A DNA stretch of 64,000 bases. Origin: Hirsutella rhossiliensis. Taxonomy: Eukaryota > Ascomycota > Sordariomycetes > Hypocreales > Ophiocordycipitaceae. Numbering within the stretch: the first letter of the stretch is position 1; the number at the start of each line of letters is the position of its first letter. Positions 43,795-54,074 of the stretch are shown piece after piece. A program made the position numbers and the translations under genes. The stretch lies in NCBI RefSeq assembly GCF_020360975.1, contig NW_025408685.1, positions 620,001 to 684,000 on the forward strand, given 5' to 3'. A model generated the notes under the pieces. That model was not told the DNA's origin. It did not search any database and saw nothing but the letters and a program-made list of their open reading frames with translations.

Positions 43795-43850
43795 TCCAGC
43801 CGTGCCTTGCCTTGAGGAACGAAAGGACTTTCTTAGCGCGCAGGGGGGAA
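43795..43850 (+). repeat. Short dispersed repeat shared with the Helitron-1 end
   Basis: CCTTGAGGAACGAAAGG followed by a related CTT stretch matches 9961-9985. The preceding ATCCAGCC...GCCTTG recalls ATTCAGCC in both Helitron tails (9941-9949 and 25989-25995). Probably a solo end or remnant of the same element family. Confidence 0.4.
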
Positions 43851-44332
43851 ACGCCAGCCCCGCCCTGCGGAGCCGGTTGCTACGGAGGACGATAGGGGAC
43901 ACTGTTGCAAAACTCCCTTTTGGGTCTAGGCTCCCTGGCCCCGGTCATATGAGTACCTCGGGTTGGTGTGGAAATGTACCGCGGACTAGCAGCGGGCCCG
44001 CACGTTGACGCTCCTTGAGTCCGTTCATTACCCTCCGGAGGCGGCGATGGTCCAGCGCCATGGTCTTTCGCTTCCCAGGGCTCTTCTCAGCTGTCTCGTC
44101 GAAAGAGGCCAAGCGGGATGTTGCAATCAGCGACAGGCCATATCAGTTATTCTAGCTGAAGTGCTGTTGGGATGTGCATCTCACTTTTGGCTGGAGCCCG
44201 CTGGATGATCCATTCGACACGGGAGCTGGTCCTCTCGCGAAGAGGATGCAAGTGATGAATTCATTAAGTTCCTTGTCCTTAGATTCTTCCTCCTCTCTAA
44301 CAAAAAGCGACTTCTTATAGTTCTGTCACCTG
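43850..44332. other. Unassigned intergenic sequence
   Basis: GC-rich left half, AT-richer right half. Only short, non-conserved ORFs. Possibly part of the same element as the next repeat, since that repeat marks a known element's upstream region. Confidence 0.3.
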
Positions 44333-44430
44333 TGGCTGCCTTGTGGTGGCGATGTCGCCACCCAGGCCGCCTAGATGACGTTGTCATCTAGAAGGTTCGA
44401 TACCACCGCTTACCAACGACATTATTCATC
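44333..44430 (+). repeat. Solo fragment of the integrase-element upstream repeat
   Basis: Related to 160-275 (see there), with the same order of blocks but no integrase gene after it. It is therefore a truncated or internally deleted copy of the integrase element. Confidence 0.6.
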
Positions 44431-44439
44431 CTTCTCAGT

Positions 44440-45197
44440 CACCTTTGCTAGAGTCAGCCCGACTAGGTGACCTTCGGACTTAGATCGTTAACCCGTTTTC
44501 ACGACAGGTCCTGGAGCGGCAGCAAGCTCGTAGTTGTTGTGATGCGCAGCAGTACGTCAGGTAAGGTGCCGATTTAGCCCCCAAAGACACGTACAGCATC
44601 AATAGAGAGACCTATAGATTCAAATTGATCAATGGCTCGTCACTCTTAGCAGGCAGAAAATCCTTCACCCTTTGCGCAGTCCCAACACGCAGCGCCAGTG
44701 CTGTTCCTTGTGTCAAGCGATATTCCGCCCCAGCCGAGGAGGCGTCCCAACCTACAGGGGCACCATTCTTGTGTATATAACTGGGACCTTTGTCCCCTTG
44801 ACTTGGGCAGTGGTCAAGGCCAATTTGACTCTCAATAACCCTCACATGCATGGCATCTTTCCAGTTATTTGTGACAGGTTATGAGCCCGGACTGGCTCTC
44901 AAACGCTAAGTGTTGCCATTTGAGCTAATTTTCGACTAATGCATTGTCGCAGAGATCGAGATCGATGATTCGTCCTTTTGTCGTCAGCGGTCTGCCTTAC
45001 GGCTTATCGGTGGTGCCCGCAATTGCGTCGTAATTCACTTAGACCACGTGACCACTTATCGCCCGCAAAACGCCGCCCGTGAAATCGTGTGCAGGACGCC
45101 TGATAAGTGCATTTGATAAGTTCCCACCCAACTTATCGGGTTTCCGGCCAACCCAGCCCAGACATTCGCCCCGTAGGAAGGTGCCCGATCGACCGAG
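44440..45197. other. Gap before the Crypton-like gene
   Basis: No convincing gene. Several short ORFs. Repeated CTTATCG/ACTTATC strings (45005-45140: CTTATCGG, CACTTATCG, AACTTATCGG) may be terminal motifs of the following Crypton-like element, but no boundary can be set. Confidence 0.3.
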
Positions 45198-46690
45198 ATG
45201 GCCGCGGACGACTCGTACACGGCAGCTGACGAGCGCGCCCGTGCCGCCCGGAGGGCGGGCATCCAGGCGAAGAAGGACGAACAGCCGGCGAACACGGCGC
45301 GGAGTTACGCGGCGAAGCAGCGGGAGTGGAAGGCGCGTCCCCCGGCCGGTCCTCCACTTCGATCCCTGTCACGTACGGCCCCCTAGGCGGCTAACAGACA
45401 AATACGTATAGGCCTGGTGCCATACGCCTCGGGCTGCAGAAGACGGCGAGCTCTATAGCTGGCCCGACGGCGAGCTCGTAACGCCGGACAAGCTGGCGGC
45501 GTGGCTCAAAGAGGATATCCTGTTACGACGCGTTGTGCCGCCGCAGAAGAAGAAGCCGCGCGCGCGGGGTAAGGTTAGGGGCAACGGCAACGGCGAGGCC
45601 GTACAGGTACGGCAACAGCGCGAACAGGAGCAGCTCGAGGCCACGGCCATGGCAGAGGCCGAAAGCCTGGCCGAAGCTTTGAGGTCCCCTGGCCGAGGCC
45701 GCCGAGCTGCTCGCTGACGACCGCGAGGGCTACGTGCCATCCACAGGCCTCGCGACGGCTGCAGTAGACCTTACCGAAGGGTATTTGCTTACGAGGGGCA
45801 CTATCGACGCCTATATCGCGGCCGTTGTCGAGCTATGGAGGCTCCGGGTGGCTCACGGCAACGCGAATACGGAGAATCCCCGGGGCGCCGCCGTACGAGG
45901 ATTCCTTGAGCAACGGGGCCGGCAGCGGGGGAAGCACGACCGCGCCTCCTTTAAAGACCGCGGGAAGCGACGGGATCCAGGCCAGCTACCTCCCCGATGA
46001 ATGGCTTCGGATCCAGGATCTCCTTCTCACTGGCGCCGCGTATACGCCGCAAAACCTCCGTACGCGAGTCGACCTCCTCTTCGGCCACTACTACCTCTTA
46101 CGGGGAGAACCGCCGCAAGATGGAGCTTGCAGACCTATCCCTACTCGACTATCCGCCTTCGGAGGCCCGACCCCTGTAGTTGCCTGGTAAGCCTTTTACG
46201 GGACGGCAAGCTAAATAAGACGGCGAGGAAGGAGTTTATGGGCGCGCTCCGGCACAAGGACCCTTATTCTGTACGCAAGGCCCTAGCACAGCTCTTCTTT
46301 GGCGCTGGCACGTCGCCGGCGAACCGCCCCGTCCTTCCGGCGCCGTCAGGACTGGTATCGGATCAAGGTCCTCGTCGGGCGGGACCGCGAGCAGGAGCTC
46401 GTACCCGACGCAGCTACAAGAGACCTGGCGTATCTTCGGCGCTGCCGGCCTTATCGCGTCGAAGAAGACGCACCTCCCGCGCAGGGTGGGCGCCCAGGAC
46501 GCGGAGACCCATGGCACGTCGCTCGCCCAGATCTCGCAGGCCGGCCGCTGGAACCAGAGCGTGCTCTGCCAGGCATATCTTACGCACCTACCGCGGCAGT
46601 TCATGCGTATCGTCGCCGGCTTCTCGGCTTCCCCGGGGGACTACTTCCTCGCGCGTGCGGCTCACGAACCCCCGTACGTCTTACAACGGA
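45198..46690 (+). pseudogene. Crypton-like tyrosine recombinase, frameshifted
   Basis: ATG at 45198. Pieces in successive frames: TARSYAAKQREWKA, LYSWPDGELVTPDKLAAWL, LTEGYLLTRGTIDAYIAAVVELW (a core-binding-type helical region), NLRTRVDLLFGHYYLLRGE, and the C-terminal GTSLAQISQAGRWNQSVLCQ with AYLTHLPRQFMRIVAGF. The HGTSLAQIS-x-GRW...Y order fits the His/Arg and nucleophile region of fungal Crypton-type tyrosine recombinases, which move by site-specific recombination without a DDE enzyme. At least four shifts. The sequence stops resembling the family after PPYVLQ (46690), where an acyltransferase fragment begins. Confidence 0.65.
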
Positions 46691-47225
46691 CTATTCCTCA
46701 CTTGGCTTTGAAGGACGGATCGAGGACCATCCAGAATTCACCGTGCTCACGGACACTGCAACACAAGTTCGTGGCGTTTTAACTACCGAGGGTTATCTCG
46801 GTCACGTTTTTTGCCTTAGCCCTGATGCTCTCACACGTCTGAAGAGAGATGTTTCGCGTTGCAGTAACCTCGCAGAAATACGAAATTATTCAACAAATGA
46901 CGTCCTCACCGCTTTAGCTTGGAAAACAGTAATGGACGCAAGGTACTCGGAGACAAGCCTTCGAGACAGCGACATCTCAGTCCTTAATTTCTGCGTTGGC
47001 GGACGCACCAGATTGAACCCTACTGTTCGCGCAGATACACTGGGATGTTTTATGACTTTCGGCCAGGTTGAACTACCAGTTCGACAAATAACTACTTCAG
47101 AGAGCCTCGCAGCCACTACGGTATTACAAACGGTTGGTAAGTTCTTGTATTCGTCTTCCCACAACCTCTTCACTCTTGTAAAAATCGTCCCATGCCATGC
47201 CTTTGGGCAAATTTTCTGTATATGA
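46691..47225 (+). pseudogene. Fragment of a transferase-family (BAHD-like) acyltransferase
   Basis: Open from the Crypton junction: DHPEFTVLTDTATQ, FCLSPDALTRLKRDVS, YSTNDVLTALAWKTVMDARY, VLNFCVGGRTRLNPTV, RADTLGCFMTFGQVELPV. The STND-x-x-x-ALAWK and GGRTRLNP motifs are typical of the middle of fungal acyltransferases of secondary metabolism, which move acyl groups from CoA to an alcohol. The N-terminal HxxxD active-site part and the C-terminal DFGWG part are absent, so it is a non-functional fragment. An open frame of 308 codons (46299-47225) fuses it to out-of-frame Crypton sequence; that fusion is probably accidental. Confidence 0.65.
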
Positions 47226-47651
47226 GTCCTTCCTCGGACATTGACCACCCTGCTTCCACCAGCTTCGCAGCGAAATTGGTAGTTTCTGAGCGGAGCGGGG
47301 TTACATAATACAGCAGTCCGAGTTGCACAGAGTTAGCTTCAGCAACCGATATGTTATTCAGGCATTCTCTCTATTTTTGTATCTATCGGAAAGAGTGGCC
47401 TTTCAGGACTAGGAGAATGGGCATTGGGCAAGCGCCAGGGTGCCGCCGACTTCCTTGCCTGACCATGTTGACCTCGGCACAACTTTATCCAGCGTATGTG
47501 TAAGAGGCTGGCCCGGAGTTTACTCAACAAGCAGGTGCCTATGTGTTGTCTATCTAGAGCTGAGGAGGAAAGGAAGCTGAACTTGAGGCGTAGCCTCGAG
47601 TGCGAGCTTATATTACCCTTCACAGAATGTTCTCGCAGCTTCCGGGTCAGC
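47226..47651. other. Gap between acyltransferase fragment and hAT-2
   Basis: No supported gene; only short ORFs. Possibly further decayed acyltransferase or flank. Confidence 0.3.
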
Positions 47652-47835
47652 GCTCCTAATAGTGTGGACCATTAAGAGGACTATTAGTGCACACTGTGGT
47701 TTACACTATTAGTGCCGCACTATTAGTGTAGTGTGCGTTTCTCACACCACACTGGTGGTTCAGTGTAGCTTGCCCAAACTGAACGGGTAGTTCAGTGCAA
47801 GGGTCCAGACTAATAGTTGCACTATTAGTGCGCCC
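47652..47835. repeat. hAT-2 left subterminal motif cluster
   Basis: At least six copies of (C)ACTATTAGTG(C/T) or its complement and several GTTCAGT motifs within 185 bp. The right side (51282-51458) has the same motifs, as ACTAATAGTGT, CTAATAGTTCAGTTTG, GGTAGTGTAGTG, CACTATTAGG. Such arrays are transposase-binding sites in hAT elements. Confidence 0.7.
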
Positions 47836-47911
47836 CATGATTACCAGCAACCCGGATTTTACTACCTTGAAATAGGGTTTCGGATTGATTTCCAACGAAA
47901 AACATGTATAA

Positions 47912-48111
47912 TGTTGGATCCACCTGTGCACTAGGCACCGATCGCGCACGTATAACTAATCGACCGCGCTAGTCACGTGCGAGTAAGAGGTGAGACACAG
48001 GGAGGAAGGTCTTTGCACACAGTTTGTATGGGACACGTTTCCCTAGTTACACAAGATATAACCAATTGAACCAGTTCGAATAACCTCACTGCAGTGAAGA
48101 GCCTGTCCACA
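47912..48111 (+). repeat. Solo copia LTR
   Basis: 200-bp copy of the copia LTR, TGTTGG...TCCACA, with no internal region. Flanked by TATAA on both sides (47907-47911, 48112-48116), the 5-bp target duplication. It marks an earlier full insertion removed by LTR-LTR recombination. Confidence 0.95.
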
Positions 48112-49129
48112 TATAACCTGTAAGACGAAGTGCGTATTATCCAAGTGGCGGAACCCCGGTCGGGGAGTTATGATATACCCGTTATGTCACCGTATAAAGG
48201 CGGGGTGCCAGGTAGCCTCTAACCTATCTGTCATCTCTAGGGTAGGAGGCAGGCTGGCTCGTCAATATTTATGCGAAGCAGTTGAGATGCCAATACATTC
48301 GCTTCTTTCCGTTGTAATTAAGCATACTGGTAAGCGTCTAAACACAAGCTTTGCTAAGAGCTTCCGCCTGTTATTGACTTTATTATGCTATCAAAACATG
48401 TTGCTAAGTTATCGTTTCTGGTCGAGAAAACCCATTATACCGGATGTTGCCCTGCCAATTTGTTCAAGTTTGTCAGTCGGGTTACAGTCCAAAGCGCAGA
48501 TTGAGCCTCGGCCACACTTCTACGGCCCCAGCTACACCAATCATTAGCTTCATAGGTCGATGCACCGCAAGCCTTCTGATGCTCTTCTCGTCGAGGCTCA
48601 ACTGAGGATCTCCACCGCCGTTGCGTACGCAAATTGATGCCGACGTTAGGAACACTGGGGCGTGTCGCTTGGCTGGCACGAGATGAGCGCGAGACGAGCG
48701 CGAAGCGAGCACGTACGGAACAATTCGCGACGATGTAAAGTTTCGTTGTGCGCCGACGCTAAAAGGATATGACCGATCATTGGCCGGCAAACTCAAATTA
48801 ATTGGATTCTGTGGTCCAAACCAAATCACTAGGACTTCCTAGGGTGGTCAAAAGAGGAAGTTGTCCACCACAGAATGATCTGACCGGAGCTGCCACAAAC
48901 AATCCGGTTTATCCCACCAATCCTGCTCTCCGCCAGATTCCCATGATCGCCACTCTTATGGTCTAGTGCATTCCCTAGAGGATCATGTCCTCCATCGTGG
49001 ATCACCTGAGGCTGGCACCTATATAGATGATTCTGACCTTATTAGTGGGACAGCGGCTTCCCGTCACCGGCACCATCCTCTTCGCCTGTCCTTAGCGTCT
49101 ACCGCCGAAAGACGTCTCCTATTTGGCAG

Positions 49130-51105
49130 TATTGTCGAAGAGAAGAAGGTAGGAGTATTCCGGCAGCTTGGGTTGATTCCAATGGAACGAAATGGTGGCA
49201 TTGCCAGCCCTGCTTCGACAAGAAAAGAGCGAAGAAATACAATTACTGTGGTGGGTCGTCCGCCATCGTCAATCATTTGCGAAAGGAGCACAATATCATT
49301 ATTTCTGGGCGGCAGGAGACCAGGCGGGAAGTGACGCAAAGTCGCCTCGGAGACATCACCGCATTCCTGGCCAATGGAACTTTGGTCTCCACCAAGAAAC
49401 GCAAGGCGACCGCAGAGGTAGATGCCCTAGACCAAGCGACTCTCCGCGAACTGTACTGCCGTTATACAGTAGCCTGCAGCCTCTCATTTGCTCATGTTGA
49501 GCAGCCGGCCTTTCGCGACTTTATCCGGTATATCCGTCCGGCCGCCGATGATCTCTCCCGAGGTCCGGCGACACGGTTAAAAATGACTTACAATGGGGCT
49601 ACGACAACAAAAAGGAGTTTGTAAAGCGAGCTCTGCAGAATGCTCTCTCGTCAATCCACATTGTTCCAGACAATTGGACATCGCCGAATTGTTTGGGCGT
49701 AATAGGGTTTACAGTTCAATTCGTTACCGAAGATCATGGTCTGCAGTCCCTGGTGGTGAGGATAAAAGAATTGGAAGGACAGCACAGCGGCGAGAACATG
49801 GCAGAAGCCATCATGGAGTTCATACGAGAATATGGAATAGCGACAAAGTTGGATACTTTATGATGGATAATGCCACCAACATGAATACCATGATCGACAA
49901 AGTCTCCGACGACTTGGAGCACGAGTTCGAAGTTTTCTACGATCCTCTTCCTCACCGACTTCGCTGTTTCGGCCACATCATTAACCTGGCCGTGATGGAG
50001 TTCCTCATAGGAAAGCGACCACCCACAGCAGATTCCTACCACGGACCGTCCGACGACGAAGTTAAGCAATGGAGAAAGCGAGGGGCGATAGGCAAATTGC
50101 ATAATATCGTGGTCTACATCACCTGGACTCCCAGCGACTTCAGACATTCACTGGTCTCACTGACGGTCTACGGCTACGGCGCGACAATGACACTCGTTGG
50201 AATTCGTGGCATAGCATGGTTGAGTGGGCCTTAGAACAAAAGTCCGTCAAGGCATCACCATATTTTGTGCTCAAGAGCCTGCCCTGCAAGACGATGCTCT
50301 GACTTCCTCTGACTGGGTTACTCTGGCTGAAATTCACAAATTTCTCGAACCTTTTCACGACGCTACAATGGCCAACGAAGGCACCGGCAATTCCATCTCT
50401 GACGTTCTGCCAACCATGGACTATCTCTTGCATCACATTGAAGCGGCCAAGGAGGCCACTACCATCCCCCACTTGGCTACAATGATGGAGACGACATGGG
50501 CCAAATTAGCCGACTACTACGAATTGACGGAAGATTCGCCAGTCTATTCAGCAGCGACGGTATTAAATCCTTCCCTCAAGTGGGCATATATGGAGAAGAC
50601 TTGGGACGACAAGAATGAATGGATTGAGAGAGCTAAAGCTCGGGTAGGGGAGCTCTGGAGGGAGGCATACAAATCTACCACTCCCTGCCCTGTTCTTCGA
50701 CCAGCTTCCGCACAAGAGCCAAGTGCAAGACGACCAAATGGGTACAAAATGTGGATGAAAGAGCAAAAGGCTACGATTTTCAACATGGATGACGACGAGT
50801 ACGAAGTGTATTGCCGCGAGCCTGTGGTGATGGTATCGGATCCGTTGAAATGGTGGTTAGAGTCAGCGCAGCGGCGACGGTTCCCTAACTTATCTTTGAT
50901 GGCCATTGACCTTCTATCGATTGCGCCTATGTCTACTGAGACAGAGCGGCTCTTCTCCAAAGCCAAACTTTCGGTAACCGACCAGCGAGGATCTATGAAC
51001 ATTGAAACTTTAAATCTCTTGGAATGCCTACGATCCTGGGACCGGAGCGCTCTGATACTCCCATCCGAGGTAAGATTTCTGTTTCGTCAGATGAAGATTG
51101 TCTAA
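49130..51105 (+). pseudogene. hAT-2 transposase, frameshifted
   Basis: BED zinc finger WWHCQPCFDKKRAKKYNYC then AIVNHLRKEHNIII (49190-49300; C-x2-C and H-x4-H). Core: NCLGVIGFTVQFVTE, a LVVRIKELEGQHSGENMAEA segment, VGYFMMDNATNMNTMIDKVS (Asp), LPHRLRCFGHIINLAVMEFL (49850-50020). The C-terminal 293 codons (50224-51105) are open: FLEPFHDATMANEG, YYELTEDSPVYSAATVLNPS, and the dimerisation motif IAPMSTETERLFSKAKLSVT. Breaks near 49340, 49600, 49850 and 50150. Cut-and-paste transposase by family. Confidence 0.83.
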
Positions 51106-51539
51106 TTATGGATTCCAGTGTCGCTATATCGATCCGGAAGCCACCGGTACCGGGTCTGAGCCTCTGATTCAGGAAAGGGGCGAGGAAAGCTGCAGGTAAG
51201 GCAGGCAATTCGGTGAGGGCGCTGGAAAACTTGAAGGCAACCTTGCAGGTGCGACGGGTGCAATGCCAAATGTCAGACTATATGTTCACACTAATAGTGT
51301 AGACCACAGTTTGCACTGTAGTTCAGTTTGGCCGTGACGAACAGACTAATAGTTCAGTTTGAACATCTCAGGCACACTGGTAGTGTAGTGCGGCCAAGTC
51401 ACACGCACTGAATGAGCAGTTTGAGGGGTCCAAACGCACTGGCCACACTATTAGGAGCATTGTTCCGGGTCCGCGGAGCGGGGCCGGTGCTGCCACCCGA
51501 GCACGACCCACCGGACCCGGTACAACCGGGTCCACCAAG

Positions 51540-51665
51540 CCGGGCACAGCCCGTGACAGTATGATCATATATGATCATACGCCTGGGGCTGTATGGTATA
51601 TGTATATGGGCAATATATGATTTATATATGATTTAACTAAATCATACGCGTATGATTAGAAAGCC
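51540..51665. repeat. AT-rich palindromic block
   Basis: Contains ATGATCATATATGATCAT and AATCATACGCGTATGATT, both palindromic, plus repeated ATATATGATTTA. It lies between hAT-2 and the MULE relic and may be part of a MULE terminal region. No ORF. Confidence 0.45.
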
Positions 51666-51713
51666 TGAGGCCTACTTGAAGGTCAGTTTCTCCAAGTGTT
51701 CAGCGTCCTACCT

Positions 51714-52230
51714 TCAGCGACTGAAGCGCGGTCTGCCAAGTTTAAGGCTGTTGTGCCGGTGCCGGTCAACGAAGCACATCACGAACTTCTCCTTCCAGGG
51801 GTCTAGCCACGTATTGATAGCGTAATCCACGGCGGCCTGCGGATGGCCGGCTGCTTCGAACGCGGGGACCAGTGTGTTATAGATAGCCTCATTAGGGGTG
51901 TTAACGATGCCTGCCCACTCTTTGAGGAAGGCTGTGAACGTAGGGGCTCGGATTGTGCGATCTCCTTCCTTTATTGCAGCAGGGAAGTGCTTTTTGCACT
52001 TGGTAAGAACGTTTTTGTTGATATGCCAGCGGCAGAGCAGGTGAACTACGTGGTTCTTTCCCCTTTCTCTCCTTGTAGACAATCACTTTGTCCAAGCCGC
52101 ACTCGACCTCGTTCGTGCCTTGTACCGTCACATCGTGCAGCGCCCCCGGCTTGACAAGAAATTCAAGAATCATGAAGTGAAAAGTATCAGGGTTTTTGCA
52201 TCTACGAGCGCGAGACTCAGGAAGTCGCAT
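51714..52230 (-). pseudogene. MULE (Mutator-like) transposase fragment
   Basis: Read on minus: VHLLCRWHINKNVLTKCKKHF, FTAFLKEWAGIVNTPNEAIY and YAINTWLDPWKEKFVMCFVDRHRHN. The C-x-WHI-NKN...W...TWL-pWKE order is the C-terminal half of the MULE transposase domain of fungi. The N-terminal part of the domain is mostly missing; upstream minus sequence to 52230 has EFLVKPGALHDVTVQ, EVECGLDKVIV in another frame. Truncated and inactive. Its 3' end recurs inverted at 42486-42565. Confidence 0.7.
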
Positions 52231-52411
52231 GCGCTATTGATGATCAGATTATCCCTAGGTCTGTGAAGACGTTAATTATTCTATTTACCCTTAGCCGTGT
52301 CCTGCGCGTACCATTATGTCGTAGATAACTAAATAGGCCATTAATTGCATGCGTAGCGACTAATGTGACGGTTCCAAACTTGTATGAGGATTAATGATAC
52401 TAAGACGTAAT

Positions 52412-52705
52412 AAGTTATTCCTAGCATTCCTAACTTCGTCTAGAGTTTTAGGCGATAACAGTGTACCACCTGCTAATTTGTATTCTGCACCTTCGCTATT
52501 AATGCGGGACGTTATTCCTAGCATTCCAAATTTAGTCTAGAGTTTTAGACGATAACAGTCTACTATCTATTCGTGTCACATTGACCATTGCACCACGCAG
52601 GCAAAAGTGGAATGCACACTCCAGCAGTTGACGCTGCAAATGGCGCACATAGCCTGTGTTTGACAATTCGCATTCCGCACCTTCGCTATTAATGCGGAAC
52701 GCGGC
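52412..52705. repeat. Two interleaved direct repeats
   Basis: Unit A, (G)TTATTCCTAGCATTCC...GTCTAGAGTTTTAG-x-CGATAACAGT, occurs at about 52415-52464 and 52511-52560. Unit B, CACCTTCGCTATTAATGCGG, occurs at about 52488-52507 and 52678-52697. Order A-B-A-B, so a block of about 100 bp has been duplicated with an insertion in the second copy. No coding potential. Confidence 0.75.
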
Positions 52706-52723
52706 ACTAACATCATCTACTAG

Positions 52724-53759
52724 GGGGCCTAAAAGTCGGCCGCCGACCCTGTTCCACAGGGACGGGTCTCGCGAAGGAGAGAGCAAAAGTGGGCATAGAA
52801 GTGGATAAGGGGACTTTTCGAAGGTCGAGTATCATATGATCAGATGGTATAGTATACATTCTATCAGGAAGAGGGCACTTCTTGCCACTTACTGAAGGCC
52901 ACGTAAGTCATCTACGTCAGCAACATCAGCTCCATCTCCCCGATCGAATAGCTCTTCTAGCTATGAAATCGATAGTTCAGTCTCTCGAGGTCCCCGAGCC
53001 AGTAATAGTTATGCCGGACTCCTCAAAAGGTCCCCGTTCGAATAGGAGATCCTCCGGACCCCTCAGTGGTCTAGGAAGAAGAAACAACAGTCTGCAGACT
53101 TCCCTTCTTACCTGGTTTCAAGCTGTATTACCTAGAGAGACCTAGAGACCTCAACTCGTTCGGACCTTCTTCTCGACAACGGGGGGTGCGTTGATTGAGG
53201 ACAAACGCGTTGATTGGGGAAAGGCAGGTACTTCTTAGCCCCGCAAATTTATTAGCTAAACAAAGTATTACATTTAATCGGTTAAACGCACAACTAATCC
53301 CGCCAGTACGATGTATGCAACAAGTCGGGGATTCTACATACCATCGTGACCTGAAACTGATGAAGATACTATTATTCTAGCTCTGCCTTGATGACTTCAA
53401 ATTTATGCCCGGTACCCTCAATGAAGCTGTCACCTATTATTTATACCCCATCAGCCTCAAGGGTCAGTACCTGCAATGTGGCACGCTCTATGGCCTCCAA
53501 GGTCACCAAGTCAGCCGCCTCTTGTATGACATCGCGATCTTAGGTTCTCGGCCAAGTGATGTGTTGCTATACGAAAATGCGTGTTGGTGTTGATGGAATT
53601 TGAAATTAGCGCGGTTATGTAAGAAAACAGTAGTACTTACATTTATGTAGTAGGATCATCATTCTATGTAATTTTTTTTTCCTTCCCGATCAACGCGTTT
53701 GTCCTTAATCAACGCACCCCGTCCCTGTAGAACAGGGTCGGCGGCCGACTTTTAGGCCC
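52724..53759. mobile_element. Non-autonomous element with ~42-bp inverted ends
   Basis: GGGCCTAAAAGTCGGCCGCC...CTGT-CCACAGGGACGGG at 52725-52766 is matched, inverted, at 53718-53759 with about one mismatch. Length 1.03 kb, no transposase ORF inside, so it is a non-autonomous DNA element. The interior holds a second inverted repeat (see next). The target duplication is not obvious. Confidence 0.65.
53182..53720. mobile_element. Inner element with ~36-bp inverted ends (MITE-like)
   Basis: GGGTGCGTTGATTGAGGACA (from about 53184), continuing AACGCGTTGATTGGG to about 53220, is matched inverted at about 53685-53720 with two to three mismatches. 540 bp, AT-rich, no ORF of note. Its right end touches the right terminal repeat of the outer element, so either it inserted beside that end or both belong to one composite. 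Confidence 0.55.
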
Positions 53760-54074
53760 ACCAGGCTTGTAGCTTATATGCTGATAAGGCCGGGCAATTT
53801 TCTTCCTAAACCTATCCTAGCATCGCGTACGTACCTGGGTTTGATCGCGCTAGCTCCCCGTAAGACGTCCTCAGCTACATTTATGCCCCATACGGTTGCG
53901 ACCCACACCTTGTATATATACGTTTCTGCCGACATAGTCTGTTTTAAGCAGAAGACTCTAGCGGAATGTAGTAGAACGCTGCTAGCATCTAAGCATCTGC
54001 TTCATATCCATCCTTTATACCTCGATTAATAAAGTAAGGAAGTGTGAGACAATACTATATAGGCAAACCATTTA

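Larger units (their letters stand above)
47652..51458 (+). mobile_element. hAT-2 DNA transposon
   Basis: 16-bp perfect inverted repeats GCTCCTAATAGTGTGG (47652-47667) and its complement (51443-51458). The subterminal regions on both sides are packed with CACTATTAGTG-type motifs and TAGTTCAGT motifs in both orientations. The transposase (49130-51105) is of the hAT family. No convincing 8-bp duplication is seen at these ends, so the true ends may be a few bases off or one flank may be altered. A solo copia LTR (47912-48111) sits in its left part. Unrelated to hAT-1 in its ends. Confidence 0.78.

Noticed and set aside
44880..44930. tRNA-Met-like string on minus (TAGCTCAAATGG then GTCCGGGCTCATAACCTG with a CAT anticodon loop)
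   Set aside because: The D region is about 12 bases too long, there is no T arm or B box downstream within reach and no matching acceptor stem. At best a scrambled half tRNA.
46299..47225. 308-codon ORF as a single real gene
   Set aside because: Its first third is out-of-frame Crypton sequence and only the last part has family motifs; likely an accidental fusion.
52412..52705. CRISPR-like array
   Set aside because: Two units of each repeat, unequal spacers, eukaryotic transposon context; simple duplicated block.
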